A stretch of 64,000 nt of DNA from Palsa-504 sp963744575. GTDB lineage: Bacteria; Actinomycetota; Actinomycetes; Streptosporangiales; Streptosporangiaceae. The stretch lies in assembly GCA_963744575.1 (NCBI GenBank), contig CAVUUF010000001.1:124001-188000 (forward strand), in the 5' to 3' direction. Each line of letters begins with the position of its first letter. Within the stretch, counting starts at the first letter, position 1. Shown piece by piece: positions 60,882-64,000 of this stretch. Below the pieces are notes generated by a model. That model was not told the DNA's origin. It saw only the letters and a list, made by a program, of their open reading frames with translations, and did no database searches. The translations under genes were made by a program, and so were the position numbers.

Positions 60882-61208
60882 GTGACCTACATCATCGCGC
60901 AGCCCTGCGTTGATGTGCTCGACAAGGCGTGCATCGAGGAATGCCCCGTGGACTGCATCTACGAGGGCGAGCGCATGCTGTATATCCACCCCGACGAGTG
61001 CGTGGACTGTGGCGCATGCGAGCCCGTCTGCCCGGTCGAGGCCATCTACTACGAAGACGACGTGCCCGACCAGTGGAAGGAATACTACAAGGTCAACGTC
61101 GACTTCTTCGAGGACCTGGGCTCCCCCGGGGGCGCCTCCAAGACCGGCAAGGTCGGCAAGGACCACCCGGTGGTGGCGGCGCTGCCGCCGCAAGCCGCGG
61201 AGGAATGA
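60882..61208 (+). CDS. fdxA: Seven-iron ferredoxin FdxA
   Basis: A 108-residue ferredoxin with a 3Fe-4S and a 4Fe-4S cluster. Cysteines are in QPCVDVLDKACIEECPVDC and DECVDCGACEPVCPVEA, matching the actinobacterial FdxA pattern, where the first motif lacks one Cys of the standard set. The usual acidic C-terminal tail follows. GTG 60882 has GAAGGAG upstream. It overlaps the dapC gene by four bases. Confidence 0.95.
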   Translation: MTYIIAQPCVDVLDKACIEECPVDCIYEGERMLYIHPDECVDCGACEPVCPVEAIYYEDDVPDQWKEYYKVNVDFFEDLGSPGGASKTGKVGKDHPVVAALPPQAAEE

Positions 61209-61246
61209 CGCTCGCGAGCCGCGGAGGAATGACACTCGCGAGCCGG
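61203..61246. repeat. 24-base tandem duplication of SD and start codon
   Basis: The unit GGAATGACGCTCGCGAGCC (with one G/A difference) occurs twice in a 24-base period, so dapC has two SD-ATG pairs in frame. Translation may start at either one. Confidence 0.88.
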
Positions 61247-62323
61247 CTCCCCGCCTTCACCTGGGACCGGATCGCGCCGCTGCGCGAGAAGGCCGGGCTC
61301 CACCCGGACGGCCCGGTGGACCTGTCCATGGGCACGCCGGTGGACCCGGTGCCTTCGGTCATCAGGGAGGCGCTGGCCGCCGCCGCGAACGCGCCCGGCT
61401 ACCCGGCCACCTGGGGCACCCCGCGGCTGCGCGCCGCGGCCGCCGGGTGGCTGGCCCGCGCACACGGCGTCACCGTGCCGCCGGAGGACGTGCTGCCGGT
61501 GGTGGGCACCAAGGAATTCATCGCGTGGCTCCCGGTCATGCTCGGACTCGGGCCGAACGAGGTGGTGCTCCAGCCCCAACTGGCCTACCCCACTTATGAC
61601 ATCGGCGCCCGGCTGGCCGGAGCCTCGGTCGTGGCCGCCGACAGCCTGCTTGCGGCCGGGCCTTCTCGCGTCAGGCTCGTGTGGGTGAACTCGCCGTCCA
61701 ACCCGACCGGGCGGGTGCTGCCCGCCGAGCACCTGCGCAAGGTGGTGCAGTGGGCCCGGGAGCGCGGGGCGGTGGTGGCGTCCGACGAGTGCTACATCTC
61801 GCTGGGCTGGGAGGCCGCGCCGGTCTCCGTGCTGCATCCTGCGGTGTGCGCGGGGTCGCCCGACGGCGTGCTGGCCGTGCACTCACTGTCCAAGCGGTCC
61901 AACCTGGCCGGGTACCGGGCCGGGTTCGTGACCGGCGACCCGGCGCTGGTCGCGGACCTGCTGGCGATCAGGAAGCAGGCCGGGATGATCATGCCGGGCC
62001 CGGTGCAGGCCGCGATGACGGCCGCGCTCGACGACGAGGCGCACGCCGTGGAGCAGCGAGAGCGGTACGCAGCCCGGCGCTGCGTGCTGCGTTCGGCGTT
62101 CAGCGGGGCGGGCTGGCGCATCGACCACTCCGAGGCCGGCCTGTACCTGTGGGTCACGCACCCGGCCCACGACTGCTGGTCGGCGGCCGAGTGGCTGGCC
62201 GCCGAGGCCGGCATCCTGGTCGCTCCCGGTGCGCTGTACGGGGCGGCCGGGGCGCGGCACGTCCGGGTGGCGCTGACCGCCACCGACGAGCGGATCGCCG
62301 CGGCCGCGTCCCGGCTGCGCTGA
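61205..62323 (+). CDS. dapC: Succinyldiaminopimelate aminotransferase
   Basis: A 372-residue PLP-dependent aminotransferase that converts N-succinyl-2-amino-6-ketopimelate. The PLP Lys is in VHSLSKRSNLAGYR; VNSPSNPTGRVLP, SDECYISLGWE and the C-terminal HVRVALTAT support DapC. Two starts in the same frame, ATG 61205 and ATG 61229, arise from a 24-base duplication of the SD and start; the second gives a more normal N-terminus. It is coupled to fdxA, a classic actinobacterial pair. Confidence 0.93.
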   Translation: MTLASRGGMTLASRLPAFTWDRIAPLREKAGLHPDGPVDLSMGTPVDPVPSVIREALAAAANAPGYPATWGTPRLRAAAAGWLARAHGVTVPPEDVLPVVGTKEFIAWLPVMLGLGPNEVVLQPQLAYPTYDIGARLAGASVVAADSLLAAGPSRVRLVWVNSPSNPTGRVLPAEHLRKVVQWARERGAVVASDECYISLGWEAAPVSVLHPAVCAGSPDGVLAVHSLSKRSNLAGYRAGFVTGDPALVADLLAIRKQAGMIMPGPVQAAMTAALDDEAHAVEQRERYAARRCVLRSAFSGAGWRIDHSEAGLYLWVTHPAHDCWSAAEWLAAEAGILVAPGALYGAAGARHVRVALTATDERIAAAASRLR

Positions 62324-62437
62324 TCGGTTGCGGGGCGGGGGCGGGGCGCGACTTTCCGCACCTCGCCGGCGTCGCCCGGGCCGAACGGGCCTTCCTGGTT
62401 CGCGCGGTACGCTTCCAGGCCCTAGCCAGGGCACGGT

Positions 62438-62468
62438 GATCCCGGCCGGACCTCGTACGGCCGGGATC
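62438..62468 (+). terminator. Terminator-like hairpin after dapC
   Basis: GATCCCGGCCG (62438-62448) and CGGCCGGGATC (62458-62468) form a perfect 11-base stem with a nine-base loop, about 115 bases after the dapC stop. There is no U-run, as is usual in actinobacteria. Confidence 0.65.
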
Positions 62469-62521
62469 CGAGCCGCGGACAATAAACTGCCATTTCAGGC
62501 CGCTATTACGCAATGATTCTT

Positions 62522-62542
62522 CGCTGATACGCATGATCAGCG
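62522..62542. promoter_or_regulatory. Inverted repeat upstream of the DDAH-like gene
   Basis: CGCTGAT (62522-62528) and ATCAGCG (62536-62542) form a seven-base dyad with a seven-base spacer, about 38 bases before ATG 62580, in an AT-richer stretch. It is a candidate operator, possibly for an amino-acid regulator such as Lrp. Confidence 0.45.
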
Positions 62543-62579
62543 CATGTTTTCCCGTGCGGCGAAGCCCTACCCTGGCCTC

Positions 62580-63398
62580 ATGATCAGTGCGGAGCGCCGG
62601 GCCACGACGCGCGGCTACCTGATGTGCCCGCCGGAGCATTTCGCCGTCACGTACGCCATCAACCCGTGGATGGAGCCGGCGAAGCCGACCGACGCCGCCA
62701 CCGCCCTGCGGCAGTGGGCCCGGCTCCGCGAGGTCTACCTCGACCTCGGCCACGACGTGCGGATGATCGAGCCGGTGCCCGGCCTGCCCGACATGGTGTT
62801 CGCCGCCAACGGCGCCTTCGTCGCCGGCCGGAAGGCGCTCGGCGCGCGGTTCCGTTATCCGCAGCGGGCCGCCGAGGCCGACGCCTACCTGGACTGGTTC
62901 CGCGACAGCGGCTACCCCGAGGTGCGCACGCCCGAGCACGTCCACGAGGGCGAGGGCGACGTCCTGTTCGCCGGCGGCACGCTGCTGGCCGGCTACGGCT
63001 TCCGCAGCGACCAGGCCGCCGCCGCCGAGCTGACCGACCTGTTCGGGCTGCCGGTGGTGAGCCTGCGCCTGGTCGACCCGCGTTTCTACCATCTGGACAC
63101 CGCGCTGTGCGTGCTCGACGCCGACACCGCCATGTACTACCCGGCCGCGTTCGACGACGCCGGGCGGGCCGCCATCGCCGCCCAGTTCACCGAGCTGATC
63201 GAGGCGAAGGACGAGGACGCCGAGGTGCTCGGGCTCAACGCGGTCAGCGACGGCCTGCACGTCGTGCTGCCGGCCCAGGCGACCAGCCTGGCCGCCCAGC
63301 TCCGCCAGCACGGCTTCGAACCGGTCGGCGTCGACATGTCCGAACTGCTCAAGGGGGGCGGCGGACCCAAATGCTGCACGCTGGAACTACGGCCCTGA
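62580..63398 (+). CDS. ddaH: DDAH-family guanidino hydrolase (dimethylargininase or arginine dihydrolase-like)
   Basis: A 272-residue pentein-fold enzyme. It carries MCPPEHFAVTYAINPWM near the start, LPDMVFAANGAFV, EGEGDVLFAGG, FYHLDTALCVL with the catalytic His, and the nucleophile Cys in GGPKCCTLELRP at the C-terminus. Family members hydrolyse methylarginine, arginine or similar compounds. The Asn residues in YAINPWM and FAANG resemble those in arginine dihydrolases that yield ornithine. It is followed 12 bases later by rocD. ATG 62580; exact substrate unknown. Confidence 0.85.
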   Translation: MISAERRATTRGYLMCPPEHFAVTYAINPWMEPAKPTDAATALRQWARLREVYLDLGHDVRMIEPVPGLPDMVFAANGAFVAGRKALGARFRYPQRAAEADAYLDWFRDSGYPEVRTPEHVHEGEGDVLFAGGTLLAGYGFRSDQAAAAELTDLFGLPVVSLRLVDPRFYHLDTALCVLDADTAMYYPAAFDDAGRAAIAAQFTELIEAKDEDAEVLGLNAVSDGLHVVLPAQATSLAAQLRQHGFEPVGVDMSELLKGGGGPKCCTLELRP

Positions 63399-63409
63399 AG
63401 GGGGACACC

Positions 63410-64000
63410 ATGACCGAGACCACGACCGGCCTGCTCAAGCTCAGCAGCGAGTACGGCGCGCATAATTACCATCCGCTGCCGGTCGTCGCCGCCGAGGCCG
63501 AGGGCGCCTGGGTAACCGATGTGGAGGGGCGCCGCTACCTCGACATGCTCGCCGCGTACTCGGCGCTGAACTTCGGCCACAGGAACCGGCGGCTGATCGC
63601 GGCCGCGCAGCGCCAGCTCGAGCACCTGACGCTGGTCAGCCGGGCGTTCGAGCACGACCAGTTCGGCCCGTTCTGCGCCGAGCTGGCCGACCTGGCCGGC
63701 CTGGACGTGGTGCTGCCGATGAACACCGGCGCGGAGGCGGTCGAGACCGCGATCAAGGTCGCGCGCAAGTGGGGGTACACGGTCAAGGGGGTGCCCGCGG
63801 ACCAGGCAGTGATCATCGCGTTCGACGGGAACTTCCACGGCCGGACGACCACGATCGTCAGCTTCTCCACCGATCCGGACGCACGAGACGATTTCGGGCC
63901 GTACACGCCCGGGTTCCGCGTGCTGCCCTATGGCGACCTGGACGCGCTGACCGCGGCCGTCGGCGAACTCGGCGACCGGGTGGCCGCCGTGCTCGTCGAG
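63410..64000 (+). CDS. rocD: Ornithine aminotransferase (3' end outside window)
   Basis: The first 197 residues of a class-III PLP aminotransferase that converts ornithine to glutamate semialdehyde. Visible are YGAHNYHPLPVVAAEAEGAWV, YSALNFGHRNRRLI, LPMNTGAEAVETAIKVARKWGY and FDGNFHGRTTTIVSFS, matching the N-terminal half of RocD. The PLP lysine would lie beyond the window. ATG 63410, with GAAGGGGGA upstream, 12 bases after the DDAH-like gene: an arginine/ornithine catabolic operon. Confidence 0.93.
   Translation, partial: MTETTTGLLKLSSEYGAHNYHPLPVVAAEAEGAWVTDVEGRRYLDMLAAYSALNFGHRNRRLIAAAQRQLEHLTLVSRAFEHDQFGPFCAELADLAGLDVVLPMNTGAEAVETAIKVARKWGYTVKGVPADQAVIIAFDGNFHGRTTTIVSFSTDPDARDDFGPYTPGFRVLPYGDLDALTAAVGELGDRVAAVLVE

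Noticed and set aside
1..64000. tRNA or rRNA genes, insertion sequences, phage modules
   Set aside because: No cloverleaf-like segments, transposase motifs, terminal inverted repeats or phage structural genes were found by reading.

Overview
The window is a very GC-rich (roughly 70% or more) chromosomal segment with dense, often overlapping genes, many GTG starts and typically actinobacterial families: a DapC/DapD/DapE succinylase lysine pathway, a seven-iron ferredoxin FdxA, a decaprenyl-phosphoribose-type UbiA/DprE2 pair, MscL with a zinc ribbon, a DivIVA-like protein, and aa3-type oxidase genes clustered with ctaB. It most likely comes from an Actinomycetota genome, perhaps a soil Streptosporangiales-like lineage; the genus cannot be fixed from sequence alone. 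I saw no tRNA, rRNA, CRISPR array, insertion sequence or phage module.

Layout. 1-9.4 kb: the 5' part of a beta-lactamase-fold hydrolase, an acyl-CoA ligase, an ABC-2 exporter with a LolA/RseB-like secreted protein, and two two-component systems. 7.4-12.6 kb (minus strand): a tightly packed run of phosphodiester glycosidase, UbiA, DprE2, response regulator and histidine kinase. 12.8-18.5 kb (minus): a cytochrome oxidase cluster made of a cupredoxin-like protein, ctaC, ctaD, ctaE, a small membrane protein and ctaB. ctaD and ctaB each carry a frameshift, and CtaD lacks the usual proton-channel residues. 18.9-24.4 kb: unknown membrane proteins and a two-component system coupled to a TlpA-like thioredoxin. 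24.6-27.7 kb: two paralogous HtrA-like membrane proteases, the second with a one-base frameshift in a G tract. 27.7-31.2 kb: dapE, a LysR regulator and a divergent aminotransferase. 31.2-36.4 kb: an inverted-repeat-rich gap, a GDSL esterase, a PQQ-propeller lipoprotein, a HAD phosphatase and a GT-C-like membrane protein. 36.5-45.9 kb: a universal stress protein and a full kdp potassium system (a small ORF, kdpF, A, B, C, a decayed kdpE copy, kdpD and an intact kdpE). 45.9-56.5 kb: an SDR with an apparently lost stop, an Lrp regulator, a DMFase-like lipoprotein, an agmatinase-type ureohydrolase with a LysR, MscL, a PHP phosphoesterase, an rRNA/tRNA methyltransferase and hypotheticals. 56.5-62.5 kb: tag, a DivIVA-like gene, a LOG-family gene, dapD, a secreted lysozyme-like protein, fdxA and dapC. 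62.5 kb to the end: a DDAH/arginine-hydrolase-like gene and the start of rocD.

How the genes work together. The kdp block is a self-contained high-affinity potassium uptake and sensing unit. DapD, DapC and DapE supply three successive steps of the succinylase route to meso-diaminopimelate, although dapE lies about 30 kb away. The UbiA/DprE2 pair suggests making of an arabinose-type lipid-linked donor, in an apparent operon with a two-component system. The 3' end of the window points to arginine/ornithine breakdown. At least four genes (ctaB, ctaD, the second HtrA, the SDR) look disrupted by single-base indels, so either the assembly has indel errors or several genes are decaying. The decayed kdpE copy, with a frameshift and a large internal deletion, is a genuine pseudogene.
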